Shown piece after piece: positions 1 to 12,819 of a stretch of 64,000 nucleotides of DNA. Origin of the DNA: Lineus longissimus (Eukaryota; Nemertea; Pilidiophora; Heteronemertea; Lineidae); the NCBI RefSeq assembly GCF_910592395.1, contig NC_088310.1, forward strand, positions 17,367,501-17,431,500, given 5' to 3'. The notes below the pieces were generated by a model. That model was not told the DNA's origin and did no database searches. It was given only the letters and a program-made list of their open reading frames with translations. Both the position numbers and the translations under genes were made by a program. Numbering within the stretch: position 1 is the first letter of the stretch; the number at the start of each line of letters is the position of its first letter.

Positions 1-123
1 TCTAAATCATGAGTGACTGGATTGTCTCTTTAATTTCAAAAATGGATTTCCAAGATGGCCGCCTGGAGATCACAAAATAGGTCAAATCTAAATGTATCAT
101 ATACATGTATGATAATATTGTAT

Positions 124-1202
124 ACTAGCATTGTACCCGTGGCGCAGGCAGGTTCAAATGGGCTATACCTTGAATAGATTGAATTTCAATAAACATCTAA
201 TGCAATATCAAAGGAGCCATATCGAAGAGACAAAGTAAACCAACCATTTGTCCGCAGATCGGACCTAGCTGTGGCGTGCTGTATGCGTGCATATAAAAGT
301 ATATCAGTTGGTCCGATAGAGATGATGAGGCAATGCCTCGTTCCTTAGTCAGCAATATGCGCCTTTTTATACGGAGAAGAAGGAGTACCCAGATAGGCCT
401 TCACATGTCGGCCTCCAAATGGCTCGAACCAATTGCACTATCACTACTATAACTTTAAAATGCGTGCTCCTCCTACATGTAGCCAGGTCTCGGGCAAGGC
501 ACTTACTCGACAGGCAAGCTAGAAGTTCAGCACCGTGAGCAGCTCCTTGATAAGGCCATTTCAGGTTCAGCGCGCCTCTTCAGATCAAGTATTGAGAGCT
601 GTGGTGAGCACATAAACATACCATGGTAACCTTCATTATCACGGGTTTATATCTCTGGCTAACACAGCACCCATAAACAATAGACCACCAATTTGACCCC
701 AGCTCCTTACTGCGGGAAAACCCAAGTCCAGCAACCGAAAGTACCAAAAATACATTTTTGTTTACATTTGAACTGCACACATACGTTTGTTTACAATTTC
801 TTTCCCCGCGAAATCTCGAAGATCAGGTGACCTACAATCGTGGATTGAAAATGACATTAACCTTAGTTCAGCAGGTCAACACGTGTACAGGCTGTTCCAA
901 TCACCCCCCTACAGCCAGCCGTTCAACAGGTAGTGTTGGTCACCCCACAGGGATGAGTGCAGGTGATTCATTAATCCCCTGCATAACTAAACAGCAATGG
1001 CTTGGCTTCCGTGAGTGGTAAGGAGAATTGACCGTGTCCGATTAAAAATCCCACATTACTGCGTCGCTGAAGTAAATTTCCGAAAATAAACATGACGTTG
1101 CATCAGGATAACATATCTCCTGCAAACGTGCAAAATTTCGAGACGAAACACGACACCCAAATGGCACTTTAGCGAGCCGCCTTATAGTATTATGATATAG
1201 AT
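124..1202 (+). repeat. Dispersed interspersed element, long copy
   Basis: Begins ACTAGCATTGTACCCGTGGC and ends near TAGTATTATGATATAGAT. The first ~590 bases and the last ~40 bases match two copies in the GPCR cluster (43527-44162 and 46698-47350). About 450 bases between (roughly 710-1165) are absent from those copies, so this is either a longer parent form or a copy with a nested insertion. There are no terminal inverted repeats. The ends resemble short non-autonomous LINE-derived elements of invertebrates; that assignment is inference. It lies upstream of the first NEMF exon seen here, presumably in an intron. Confidence 0.65.
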
Positions 1203-1219
1203 GATAATTTTTCATCCAG

Positions 1220-4200
1220 GCAAGAAGAATTATCTCCCTCCATGTTATCTACAGTATGGCTTTGGATTTGTGTTCAAGGTAAGAATAGATTAGATTTATA
1301 TTTCTGGAGTAAGTGTCAGTTGACATGGAGAGTGAGAAATCATTTTTTTTATCAACCCAGTCCTGTTTATTTTATAGGCAGGAGCTAGGTAGCCCAATTG
1401 ACTGAATACACAGTTGGAGTTTGGGAACTGGGTCTGTTTTAACTTTGAGATAAAAATCTTCCTTGTAAAAGCATGAATAATTGTGATATTCTGTGAGATG
1501 GAAGAGACACCTATTGGCGACTTTATGAAGCATAATGTTGCCCACTTGACACCTGACTTAAGTCACCCTATAATGAGGTTCATGTAGTTAGTTGATTATT
1601 AGAGCTGGACCAACACAGTATCTTTCCTTCGTAAAGGTGAACTTCGGGTGCTGACAGCAGAAAATAATGCTGATGGACTGTTAGATAAATGAGACAACTA
1701 TAGGTTACTTCATGAAGCTTAATCTGGCCCACACGACACCTGCCTTCAGTTTAGCCTCAGTATTATAGACTAATAGTTGATTTTCCTATCACAGCTGGAC
1801 GAAGACAGTATTTTCCGTCATAAAGGTGAACGCCGGGTGCGGACAGCCGAAGAGGACGCAGCCTCCACCGTAGCAGATAGTGAATCTGTACAAGATAGTC
1901 TGGACCTTTGCGATGATGAAGAGGACTCTGGTTCATCGTCGGATGATGGGGAAGAAGATGAGGAGGCTAAAGAGAAGATGGAGGCTATAGATGAGGGAGC
2001 AGAGGGTCAAACAGAAGGTCAGGCTGATTTGGGGGAGACGGCCTCAAAGTCTGACACAAAGAAAGATGGTGCTAATCGTGATATTGACGAGACGGTCAAA
2101 GCTGATGATGACGATGCCAGTTTATTTCCCGACACGAATATTTCTCTTCAGCATGTTGGTGGAACTGAGTAAGTAAAACTTTTAAATATTGCACTGATTA
2201 GAAGGGGTCATGTGATGCCAATGATCCAATCAGATATAAGGATTTGTATTGTTGCTTTGAAAAACTAGCATTTGCTGTAGGTTGCTGGGTAAATTTGCCA
2301 CGAAACCTAAAACATGAATTATGATGATGATGATGAATAGAGATATAACCAGACTGCGAATTTGTATTCTTAGTAATAAGATGTATGTGGTGGCTTAAGG
2401 TTTTATTCCACTACAGCGGGAACCACGGGACAACGCAGGAAACGGTACATTTTTCACAGGCAATTGATTCATTTTGATGTAAGTTATAAGCTTGGCATTT
2501 GTAACTTGCCCCAAAGCCTGTGCAATACAGGAAATCAAGACGGTTTCCCGGTGTAATGGCATTGAACCTTCACTCTCATAGTTTGTCTCACATATTTTTT
2601 GTGTGTTAAGGTTTCAACTCCAGAGGGAAGTGAGCCATGAACCAGCAGAAGATGAGGACTACAAATTCTATCTTGGAGACGACAGTCCTCTTACTCTGGG
2701 AGAAAAGGTGAGCTGACCTTGGCAGGAAAGACACAGCCTTATGCTGACTACGCTCTGTCTCAACGTGTGTAGGTTATCAAGCAGCTGGGATTACTGGATG
2801 CATTTGCACCGCCTGGAAGGACAAAGTGGCCATGGACCATACGGGATTGAGAGCTTGATAACACCCCCCCCCCCATCCCTCAAAAGTATACCACTTTACA
2901 CCAGCTCCTTATTTTTACCCACTTAATGTTCACATGGGTAAAGTCTTTATGTTTACACAATGTTTTTGTGAATCTAATTATTATTCTCCAATTCTGCAAG
3001 TGTAAAATGCTTTAGGTTTGCTGTACATGGTATTGAACTCAAACTCAGCTTGCCTTCTGCTCTTGTTTCAGGCGGCCAAGTCTGGTGCCAAGATATCAGC
3101 GAAGCAGAGACGGGAGATGAAGAAGAAGAAGGCCAAACAAGTTGATGAGGATGGTGATCAAGAAGATGAGGTGGGAATGAAGGGGAGACTCAAAGTTTCG
3201 GTAGCTCTCGGCTTTACTAGTCACAAAAAATATCCACAATTCAAACTCTTTGCTGCAAAATATGCAACTGTCTTCGTTTCAGCTCTTTGCCGTGAAATAT
3301 GTGATAATATATCTTAATATGTCTTAATTTTTACTTTGCATCAACCTGAGCTGTAAATGATAGTATCATGTACAAACTAATCATGAGCCTTCTTTCCCCA
3401 GACCAAAAGCTCCGAAGTTCTTGAAAGTCTTCATGAGGCAGATGACAGTAAAGCAATTGAAGAAGAAGAACAAGGAGAAGACAGTGGAAACAAAAAGAAG
3501 AAGAAAAAGCAGAGGCCAAAGTCAGGACAGCAAAATCAACAGGAGTCAAACCAACAGAGGCCAAGCTCGGGCCAACAGGAAGCCAATCAGCAGGCTCCAC
3601 CAAAACGAGGACAAAAGGTATCGATATCTTTTGATTTTTATCCATTGTTCATTGGTATTGGGTGTAGCTGAAGAGACAGGCAAAGAAATGGTCATTACTT
3701 TTGTGACTCTTTGCACTTTATAGCAATCTTTAGACTCCCAGCCTCTCACAGTCTCATCATATTTCAGGCCAAGTTGAAGAAGATGAAAGAGAAATACAAA
3801 GACCAAGATGAAGAAGACAGAGCATTTGCCATGGAGCTGCTCGGGGTGAGATATTCTCGATGCAGATGTTTTGAAATTATTGCCGGAAAAGTACTGGATA
3901 GGCATGATGAATGTGGTATGGGTGTTTGATCACCTGTGATATGGTGTGAAAGCAGCATTAGAACTTGTGTCGCTTTAAAACATTTGGCTGTGCATCACTG
4001 TAAATATGTTCTATCAAGAGGCCTGGTAATGAGGTAAACACTCGGGATTTACACTGTCTCCTCACTTTGCCTACTTGTCATTCTGACATCGTTTGGAGGT
4101 AGTCTCATCCAGAGTGAATAATCTGTTGTTTTCCTATCTACAGTCTGCTGGCGTCAAGAAAGAATCCAACAAGAAGCAGAAAGGCAAGAAGGGTCCAAAC

Positions 4201-6322
4201 ACACAACAAGGGAAGGGTCGGCCACAATCTGCCAAGAAACCTCCTCCAAAGGCAAACCCCATCCTTGTTAATAAATCCGAAGACGTGACTATCATTGAAG
4301 CTACAGGTAAGAAACTGTCTCTGTGGTTAATTGCGCTGTGTAAGTTGAAAACTGAGCAGGAAAGAACTATAGGTGATTCCCAGGCCGGCCGCCATGATTC
4401 GTCGCAACAATGATTTGAGTTTGACGTCAGTTCTATGCTATGTCACAGAATTAGCCATTACCTGGCACCCAACTCTTCGTTTGATGCAAAAATTTTCCTG
4501 ACCTCGCTCTGCCATTGTGTCCTCAAAATCATCTATCATGCCTAAAGAAGACAGGGTATCTCTGAGTGTGAACTTTACTGATCGCTTAAATTCTTCAGAC
4601 CTCTGTTACCTTGCTTACAGTACTGTTTGTCTTTGATTCAAAAATATATAATCTGCCATGAATTATTCGTCCTTATTTTCAGCTTGGAAAAGATTCTTCC
4701 TTCAATTCATATTAAGTTCCAGATGCATCTGCAAGTACATGTACATGACCATGGTGTGAATGAGCATGATTTCCTTTATCTTCCAGATCCCAATTCACAA
4801 CAACCTCAGAAGCCAAAACCTGAGCAAGTGCCAGATGACGGAGACTTATCCGATGATGAAAAACAGGCTCTGTTAGAAGAGGAAAATCTACAAGCAGCAG
4901 AGGTATGGGCAATGGCTAATATGAATAAAGTCTAGCAAATGCTTTTACTTCAGTTTGTACAGAAAGGCCTGGTGTAAATCTACATGAAGTTTTAGATAAA
5001 AGCATTTGCTAGTGTCGTATATGGGGTTTGGGTTCCTCCAGGTTAGACTAGCAACAGTATCAACGACACATTTCATTTAATCACTATCTTTATTTTACGA
5101 ACATGTGCTGCTTTGACGAGAGCCAAAGCCGATCTCACTACAGATTTATCCCCTGGTTCACCTGGCAAATGTTACGTAACGGTACCTGGCATGGATGGCA
5201 CAGCGTGTTACTATTGGCTGCTGCCAGTGAACCTTATACATATTCATATGTTACACTAGTCTTTGTTCATATCACTCAATACCATGAGTCTTGTTCATCA
5301 TCTTGGTGAATAACTTTTGCGTGCTTTGAGCTTAACATCTATGATACCAGCAGTGTACTGCTGATGATACCAGATAGGTTTGTGCGTATTCATTGTTGTG
5401 TTCCACCAAAACTCCTTTGTGGATTGGCCCAGAGATAAGATGAGTGCTGTGGTTGATAGCACAACACAAATCATGTCTTTTCTTAACGATTTCCTCCCTA
5501 TGGACACCTCTACCACAGAGACATCACTCTAGTCTGGACACAACACGTTCATGTCATTGTCTGTCTCAGGAAAATGCATCCCAAGAAAAGTTTGCATTCC
5601 AAGAAAATGTTTAGACCCATTTTCGCTATCTTATTTAATTTCTTTGTATGTTCTGTTCTTTCAGGATGTGAACACGTTGGACACCCTGACTGGAGTCCCA
5701 CTGCCTGAAGACACTATCCTGTTTGCGATTCCAGTCTGTGCTCCCTATAATGCAATGACTAACTACAAGTAAGTTTGAGAAGTTTGGTAACGCTATCATT
5801 TAGAGTATTGTAGCATAGTACATGAACACAAACTGCTCAGCTCACCATCAAACATTGGTTCTATCTTGGTTGAAATTTATGAACAGTATTCGGGGAAGTA
5901 ATGTGTGTATTTTCATTCAGCGAAGAAGTATGCAGCAGTGTTGCTATTAGGTGGATTACTAGCCCATGACTTTGCCGGGTATTACCCACCTAGTTATAGA
6001 TCCAAAACGTTCATTAGCTTGGTGGTTCTTGATACTTGATAGAGTTCTTTTACCACAAGTAGTAATTTCGTCCATACGCTTATAGCTGACAGAGGTCAGC
6101 TAATGATGTCAGCAGGAGGTCAGCTGATGTCATTAGGTGACATCCAATGTCAGCCATAATGCCGACGAAATTCACAAGTGTATGAATGAAATGTCTACTC
6201 AAGGTAAGCTTCCTCCTGCTTGTGATAAAAGAACTCTCATTAGATTATCATTATACACTCTTATCCTTTTTAGCTCACCTCTTAGCAGAGGTGAGCTTAT
6301 CCCATACCGTGGCGTCCGTCGT

Positions 6323-6379
<57 letters not shown>

Positions 6380-8347
6380 TCCGTCGTCCGTTAGCAGGGC
6401 ACGTTTCGTAACTGTTAGAGCTATTGAGTTGAAACTTGGTACACATGTACCCTTATGTAATGACACCTTGGAGACCAAGTTTCGGTCTGATTCGTTTCAT
6501 GGTTTGGCCACCAGGGGGCCAAACGTTAAAAGTGAAAATATGCAATATCTCCCTTAATAGTAGTCGGGAAATTTTGAAAAAAATATGGTAGGTACTTCTA
6601 GCAAAGGTGCATCATATATCCTCCGGGTTTTTGATTTGACCTCCTTTTCAAGGTCACAGAGGTCAAATGGTGTAAATTGGCCGTTAGGATGTAACGATGG
6701 CACGTTTCTAAACTGCAATGACTATTGATACCAAATTTGGTACACATTTACCCCTTAGTCAGGTGATCTCAGAGACCGAAGTTTGGTCCAATATGATTCA
6801 CCACTTGACCACCAGGGGGCAAAATCCAAAAACCTTAAAAATGTAATTATTCCTTAAGTTCTTGCCTGATTGCCACCAATTTGATATCATGGGTACATCT
6901 AACCACCATACAGTATATGTCACACAGGTTTTTAATTTGACCTTCTTGTCAAGGTCACAGAGGTCAAATGGCGTAAATTGGCCGTCAGGCCGTAATTATG
7001 GCACGTTTCTTAACTGCAATGACTATTGATCACAAATTAAGTACACATGTACCCCTTGGTCAGGTGATCTCAGGTACTGAAGTTTGGTGCGATCTGATTT
7101 GCCGTTTGGCCTCCAGGGAGGGGGCCAAATCCTAAATTCTTCAAAATGCCATTATTCCTAGTAATGACTTGCCCGATTGGCACCAATTTTATATCATAGG
7201 TACATCTAATTCTAACAACCATTCAATGTGTCCCCCGAGTCTTCTTTGATTTGACCTACTTTTCAAGGTCACAGAGGTCGAATGTACTGTAAATTTGCCA
7301 TTTTGGGGAAATTGTAATTGCTTGGACCTACATCAAACCTAACACTACATGACACAATACCATGCTCTTTATCCATCTTTCCTCCACATGAGGTGAGCAC
7401 AATGGCCCTGGCCATTTCATTGCAGGTATAAAGTAAAGCTAACTCCTGGTACAACAAAACGAGGAAAAGGTCAGTTCCATCTGATATTCAAATTCACTTG
7501 TAATTGACATAATTTAAGCTGGCGAATAATCATCTACTGAACGTTTTTTATAACAAAGGCCAAATCTGGTCCCAAATGTAGAGAAGAGTTCTGCCACAGA
7601 GCTCAGAGCTTTGTCAGAGCAGTGTCGTTTGGCCAATATTCCTCCCTATTTCGCATTAGGGAGCAGCTCTGAAGCACATGAGCTGGAGCCTGTTCTCAGC
7701 TGCACAAGGGCAGCTTTCTTATAATATCATGCATGGAAATTGAGGGCAACTTGGAACTAAACTGAAATTAGAACTACTTTGTTTTGTCTTTCAGCTGCCA
7801 AGACTGCCCTGAACATGTATTTGCATGACAGAACCGCTACATCAAGGGAAAAGGACCTTCTAAGGACAGTAAAAGTAAGTATTATTTTGCAGCTTCAAAA
7901 GAATTGGTAAATCAAAGAAAAAACTATAAGATTGCAGTCAGGTGAATTCTTTCATAATTGTTTATGACCTTAAGGCACTTTACTCACCTTATAAATTTTC
8001 TTCAAAAGTCTATTATTGTTAACCTGAAAGCAATCCTTTAATGATAGGCCTAGGTGAATCCAAAATAAGCCCTGTTGTAATGAAAATGCATTACAAAACA
8101 CCCTGACAATGGCAGTTTGGCCTGGAGAGAGAGATTCAGTGATGTTTTTCCATTCACCCCAGATTGGTCGGATGAGGAAAAGTCACAACCAGACAGCCAA
8201 TTGTTTCGTCACCACATCAGTCTTCTCGGGGCGACATGTACTGATTTTCTCCCTCATATTTCTTTTCAGGACAATGATACCTCGAGAAACATTCCAGGGA
8301 AGGTGAAAGTATCGGCTCCGAATCTCCATAAAAACAAGAAACGATGA
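1220..8347 (+). CDS. NEMF: NEMF (ribosome quality control complex subunit), 3' part of gene
   Basis: NEMF (Rqc2/Tae2 family) binds stalled 60S subunits carrying peptidyl-tRNA, recruits the ubiquitin ligase Listerin and promotes C-terminal tailing. Twelve exons join in frame: 1220-1278, 1795-2168, 2611-2707, 3072-3170, 3402-3617, 3768-3845, 4144-4306, 4787-4902, 5665-5768, 7426-7469, 7795-7874, 8270-8347, all with GT/AG borders. They encode about 501 residues up to the TGA at 8345. The first exon reads [19 protein letters not shown], the conserved end of the middle domain. An acidic stretch, then a Lys-rich, Gln-rich stretch, the [12 protein letters not shown] motif and the NFACT-C domain ([20 protein letters not shown], then [14 protein letters not shown]) follow in the family order. 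The N-terminal NFACT-N half lies outside the window. Intron 9 (5769-7425) is filled with repeats. Confidence 0.93.
6272..7290 (+). repeat. Repeat block: hairpin, (GTC)n microsatellite and three ~300-bp units
   Basis: Starts with a perfect foldback, AGCTCACCTCT-TAGC-AGAGGTGAGCT (6272-6297), then a GTC/TCG triplet run (about 6318-6378). Three diverged units of about 300 bp follow, starting near 6400, 6700 and 6998. Each contains GCACGTTTC..AACTG, a TTGGTACACATGTACCC-like stretch, CCACCAGGGGGC and CAAGGTCACAGAGGTCAAATG. The block lies inside NEMF intron 9. The same kind of element (foldback, triplet run, then CCAGGGGGC/AAGGTCA units) is common in marine invertebrate genomes. No coding potential is credible. 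Confidence 0.8.
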
Positions 8348-8390
8348 TAGAATTTCCATTGACACTTGCCAGAGGGATGATACTATTGTG

Positions 8391-8405
8391 ATTAAACTGA
8401 TTAAA
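8391..8405 (+). promoter_or_regulatory. Candidate NEMF polyadenylation signals (ATTAAA twice)
   Basis: Two copies of the common variant hexamer ATTAAA lie at 8391 and 8400, 44 and 53 bases after the NEMF stop. No AATAAA is nearby. The assignment is positional only. Confidence 0.4.
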
Positions 8406-8634
8406 GCAGTTTATTTCTTTGTTCAATGACACTTGAAGATAATCATCAGTATACTTTGATATTGATGCAAGAAGAATGTAGATGTGAATATGAATATGAA
8501 GAGTTCAGATTCGAATGCTGCTAAAGGCATTCTGAAAAAAATGATATGATTATGATGAAATATAGCTGACAGTTCTTCAGATCTTAATACCAAACCAATT
8601 TAAATTCTTCAGCATTCGGTTGATCATGCAGAAA

Positions 8635-11370
8635 TCAGATCTGCAGTGTGGATGCATCAACAAAACGGGCAGTTCGCATCATGTCGTCAGCATTTCCCAA
8701 CAGCTTCATCTGAAGTGTTGTCTCATCGGGCCAGAACTTCCTGCGTGCCGGCTCTAGTAGTGGTGTGCTCTGGGGTCTGTTCTCCGTTGCCGCGCTCACA
8801 GTTTGCCGTTTCTCGGATTCCTTGAGTTGCTTCAAGTGTTTGTTAAACCTGCAGTGTCCTGTCCGAAGCCGGTATATTGTCACCTGGCTCCTCCGGTCTA
8901 GTGTGTAGATGTTGTCCTGTGCTGTTCTGTAACCGCCAGTCTTCCTGCTCCAGCTCGCTTTCTAGTTGCCTTTAGGAGGGTCTTGGACTCTGCATATGAG
9001 ATCCTGTGTTGGAACTGCGGGAGCATGCTACCTTGCCTGGCTAGGTGATCAGCTTACTCATTTCCATGCACTCCTGTATGGGCTGGGATCCACTGGATGA
9101 CAATTCTCTTTTTATAGAGAAGGGAATCTAGCCTCTAGTAGGCTGTCAGTCAGATTCTCGGCTTTCCGGCTCTAAAGAACGTTGAGGGCTGACAGTGACT
9201 CGGCCATAAGGTCGATGTTGTCTTCACACTTGGCACAGTTCCTGGCAGGGTAGTCAGCAGCGGTGGTGAGTGCCTGTAGTTCAGCTTTGTAGTTGGAATA
9301 AAGTTTGCCGGCAGAGACTGCGAAGGAGTGCGATTCTCTGTCAGTGTGTTTCACAAAAATTCCGTTTCCTCCATTCCCGACAGCATTCTGTGAGGATCCG
9401 TCAGTGTAGACATAGGTCCATGCGTGGTTGGGGTACTGAATATCGATCATCTCGAGAGTCGGAGCCTTCACGAATTTCAATTGGTTGGTTTCCCTTTGAG
9501 ACTATCCCTGGAATTGTTGTTCTGAACTCGGGTAGCCTTCTCTCAGGGGTCCAGTTCGTTACTTTGAGATCCTCACTCATCTCCTGGTCGTTTCCAAGAA
9601 TGTCCTTGTGGTGACTTTGTAGGTCCATGGTGATATGGTGGAAACTCTGGCGCTTCAGCCTGGTCAATGGTTCTTTCTGGAGTTGTTGGTGTAGAGGATG
9701 GGAGGGGAGCCGCTTGATCTTCTCAGTCTGGATGATGGTCTATCATCTCATCTCCAGAGGCTGAATGTTGGCTGTTTTCTCGATGTCACCTATGGGTGTG
9801 CTCCTCAAGGCCCCAAGGATGACTCTCAGGCCCATCTTATGTACCTTGTCTAGTTTGGCTTTGGTCGTTTTGGAGGCCGTCGTCCAAGAGTTGGATGAAT
9901 ATTCCATTACTGGTCGAATGGCTCTAGTGCACACTTGCTTCAGGATCTTCATGGTTGCTCACCAGGACGTTCCTGCAAGCTTTTTCATCAGAGCTATTTT
10001 CTTGATGGTTCTTTCTTGGACAGACTGGATGTATGCATTCCAGGTTAGTCGTTTGTCCAGTGTGCCACCTAGAAAGACCGTTGATTCAACCTCTGGTATC
10101 GGCTGACTTCCAAAGTGGAGATCAGTGGTTTCCTTCTTTGTGGTGAGTGAGAAGAGCATTGATACCCTCTTTGCAATGTTGACATCCGCAAACCACTTTT
10201 CGGTCCATTCTTCCACCTGGTTGGCTATTGCTTGGACTCTCTTTCTGGCTGCGCACACATGTGTGCAGACAACCCAGGCTGCTAAGTCATCTGCATCGAG
10301 CGTGTTCTTGACATGCTGTCCTTTTCAAGGCTGAGTGAAGCAGTCTTCTCGTTCCAGCTGTTGCGTGCTTGTTGCAGCTTCTCACGGTCAAACTGCGGTT
10401 TGACCTTGTTGTGTCTGGCCACGTTTTCATCCATTGGATGGCTCGCCATGTCCTCCATGGCTTCACACAACTTGTGGTGTAGGTTGTCAAGGGTTGAATT
10501 CCAGTATGGCTTGTAGACGTGCCTTCTTTCCCGTGGGATCAACTTCTTGGCAGCCGCAAGAGTGGAAGATGTGGACATGGAAGCATTCTTGTCAACATTC
10601 CGCCTGGAGAGTGGGAGTTCTTGGCTGCATTGGTCTGCAAGGGTGCCGTGGAGTCTCCAATCAGCTTTCTTGAAGTTCCAGCTTGGTGACAACTTGGCAT
10701 CATCCACTTGTCCTTGTCTGACAATGTGTGGGATGATGGGTTTGTGGTCACTGCTCCCCGGCTGTTGGCAGACTTCTCGCTGGGTTATCCTTTGGATCTT
10801 GTCCATGGCGATGGCAAGGTCAGGGCTGCTGGTTTTCTTCCAAGCCCGGGAGTAGTAGTAGCTGGGGTCGTCATCTGGTTTGTTGTTGACGACAAGCTGA
10901 TTCTCGATCATTCATTGCTCAACCTCTTCACCTATGGAGTTTAGGTCCTTGTATCCCCAACTCGGAGAGTGACTGTTGAAGTCCCCCACCGTGAGCCACT
11001 CTTCTGTGTCTGTTGAGATGTCCTCTAGTTGTACTTTGTCGGTTGGAGAGTAGAGATTGCAGACAGTGAGGTGACCCTGTTGGGAAGGCAAGCCTCACAG
11101 TGATGTGCTCTGTTCCTGCTGAGTCCGACCTGTTCGTTTCGGCCGACGCGATGGTTTTCTTGACTAGAGTTAGTACTCCCCCTTTTGCTCGGTTTTCTCT
11201 GTCATGGCGGTGGCATTCATAGCCTTGAATGGAAAGTTGTGGGCACTGGTAAGATGCGTCTGCTGGATGCTGCAGGCATCTACTTCGTGTATTTTGAGGA
11301 AGTTTTGGAGTTCGGTCTTCTTTCTTCTAACTCCTTCTGCATTTCAATGCATTATCCGGATTTTGTGACT
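8635..11370 (-). mobile_element. Non-LTR retrotransposon (EN, RT end, RNase H), internally deleted and decayed
   Basis: Read on the minus strand, the start (about 11360-11100) has the endonuclease opening WNAEGVRRKKTELQNFL, followed by LYSPTDKVQLED and GDFNSHSPSWGYKDLN (about 11060-10945). SDHKPI (about 10750) closes the endonuclease domain. The linker up to LEKD (about 10320) runs straight into ADDLAAWVV, the catalytic YADD region of reverse transcriptase, so almost the whole fingers/palm core is deleted. The RT C-terminal part (10258-9959, with FLGGTLDKRLTW), a thumb-like stretch (9952-9743), an RNase H domain (YTDGSSQN.., YKAELQAL, about 9440-9250) and a tail with RLRTGHCRFNKHL (8870) follow. 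Frameshifts and stops separate the pieces. Endonuclease plus RNase H points to the I/Jockey side of non-LTR elements; the exact clade is not decided. Confidence 0.85.
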
Positions 11371-11694
11371 GGTATCACTTCTCTGACCTCCCTTCGTCAC
11401 ATCAGGAGGTACAGAGCGCCAGTCACTTGGATTGGGCCCCTTCGAGGCAGAGGGCCCGGCCTGGTGCCGTCGATACTTGGCCGTCTCCCATATTGACGAC
11501 ACCACATCGCTCTAGTGATATCTGGTGCATGATCTTTTCCATTTATACCTAGATGCCCGATTTGGCACGCCATCGAGGCTGGCATCCTCCAGCTTCGGTG
11601 CTGGCTTTCTTCTTCAGAGTGCTCGTCTCCTAGACTGGCTGCATTGGGCTGATGCATCCGGTCTACTCGAGTTTTATGCCCGAGTTTCCATCTC

Positions 11695-11952
11695 CTAGAT
11701 GAATTGCCAGAGCTTGGTGGTGTCCTTTTCAAGGCCGAGTGAAGCAGTCTTCTCGTTCCAGCTGTTGCGTGCTTGGTGCAGCTTCTCACGGTCTATTAAC
11801 TTCGCTTTAACCTTGTTGTATCTGGCCACGTTTTCATCTAGATGAATTGCCTTTGCCCGGCTGATGAGCTCCACCTTCCCAGAGCTTTCTGGTTTTGAGG
11901 CACCAGGACTCGCCTTTAGCACCACCACTGTTGGTGAGATCACCCCCGCCAC
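11695..11952 (-). mobile_element. Second fragment of the same LINE family (pre-RT linker), out of order
   Basis: The minus-strand translation contains DENVARYNKVKAKLIDREKL and ARNSWNEKTASLGLEKD. It is nearly the same as the linker at about 10440-10320 of the adjacent element, but here it continues into TTKLWQFI, the sequence missing from the neighbour. It lies upstream of the endonuclease start, so it is a separate or rearranged copy. It is short and non-functional. Confidence 0.75.
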
Positions 11953-12819
11953 GGGAAGGCCAGGGTTTGAGCTTGGCTGTCAGAGGCTTTGTCTTCGCTC
12001 ACCATTGGAGCATTTTGGAGACAAGGAGAGCTCATCCTTCTTGTCACCCTGGCATCAACAGTCCTTTTTGGGGCATTTTAACTAAAAACCAAAGGCAAAG
12101 ATCCGATAGTAAACCAAGTAAAAAGCACTTCTTAATGCCGCAACCAATGCATTCACAGTAAATAAGAGTATTTTTTTACTTAAAATGACCTCTGGTGGAC
12201 TTGATGGCTATTGCATCTGAACTCCGAAGGCCTGCAAGGCAAGACAATCTTAAGTCATATGGTTTATCAAAAATATATAAGCGAGCCTTAAATATTTTGG
12301 GGTTTATTCATAGGACTTTAGGTTGCATAATGCCTTGCAGACCTTCTCATATACTGGTCCATCTCCTTCCTGATAAAAACAATGGTGTATGTCTTCCAAG
12401 ACAGATATTATAATTGATGATTACTTCTATTTGGCCGTTATGTTTTAAAACCCGAATTTGTTTGGTCTTATTTGGTAAGCACATTACCCAATGCAGTTCA
12501 TTATCTTATGTTCATCATTATCAATCAAATAAATTATTATCACAAATCAAGTTTTTCGTTCTATTTTATCATTACCTAACGGTATTGTCACAGTATTCCT
12601 ATACGAGAAAGATGGTGTCAGAGTATGGATGTTCCTGGAAATGAGATTGTCACATCTTTTCGTAGTCTTCAAATCACTGTCAGAACCAGTTCTTTTTTAT
12701 CAAGGATAACGACTACTCGTATACATTAGATGTATGGTATATACTCATCCTAGCCATCAAGATGGCCCAAGGAGCCTACCTGATGCAGCTCGTGTGCCTA
12801 AAGTACCGTATGTCATGTG
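11953..12819. other. No gene seen
   Basis: AT-rich from about 12080 onward. The longest open frames are under 80 codons and lack splice context or recognisable composition. I see no RNA gene and no clear element ends. Confidence 0.5.

Noticed and set aside
1777-2172. Treating the acidic NEMF exon as a separate intronless gene
   Set aside because: It is preceded by an acceptor (TATCACAG) and followed by GTAAGT, and its phases match the flanking NEMF exons.
2741-2926. Open frame after NEMF exon 3
   Set aside because: Falls in an intron between two exons with correct phases, and the C-run at about 2864-2873 is low complexity.
6137-6557. Open frames with poly-Ser or poly-Arg
   Set aside because: They are translations of the GTC triplet microsatellite.
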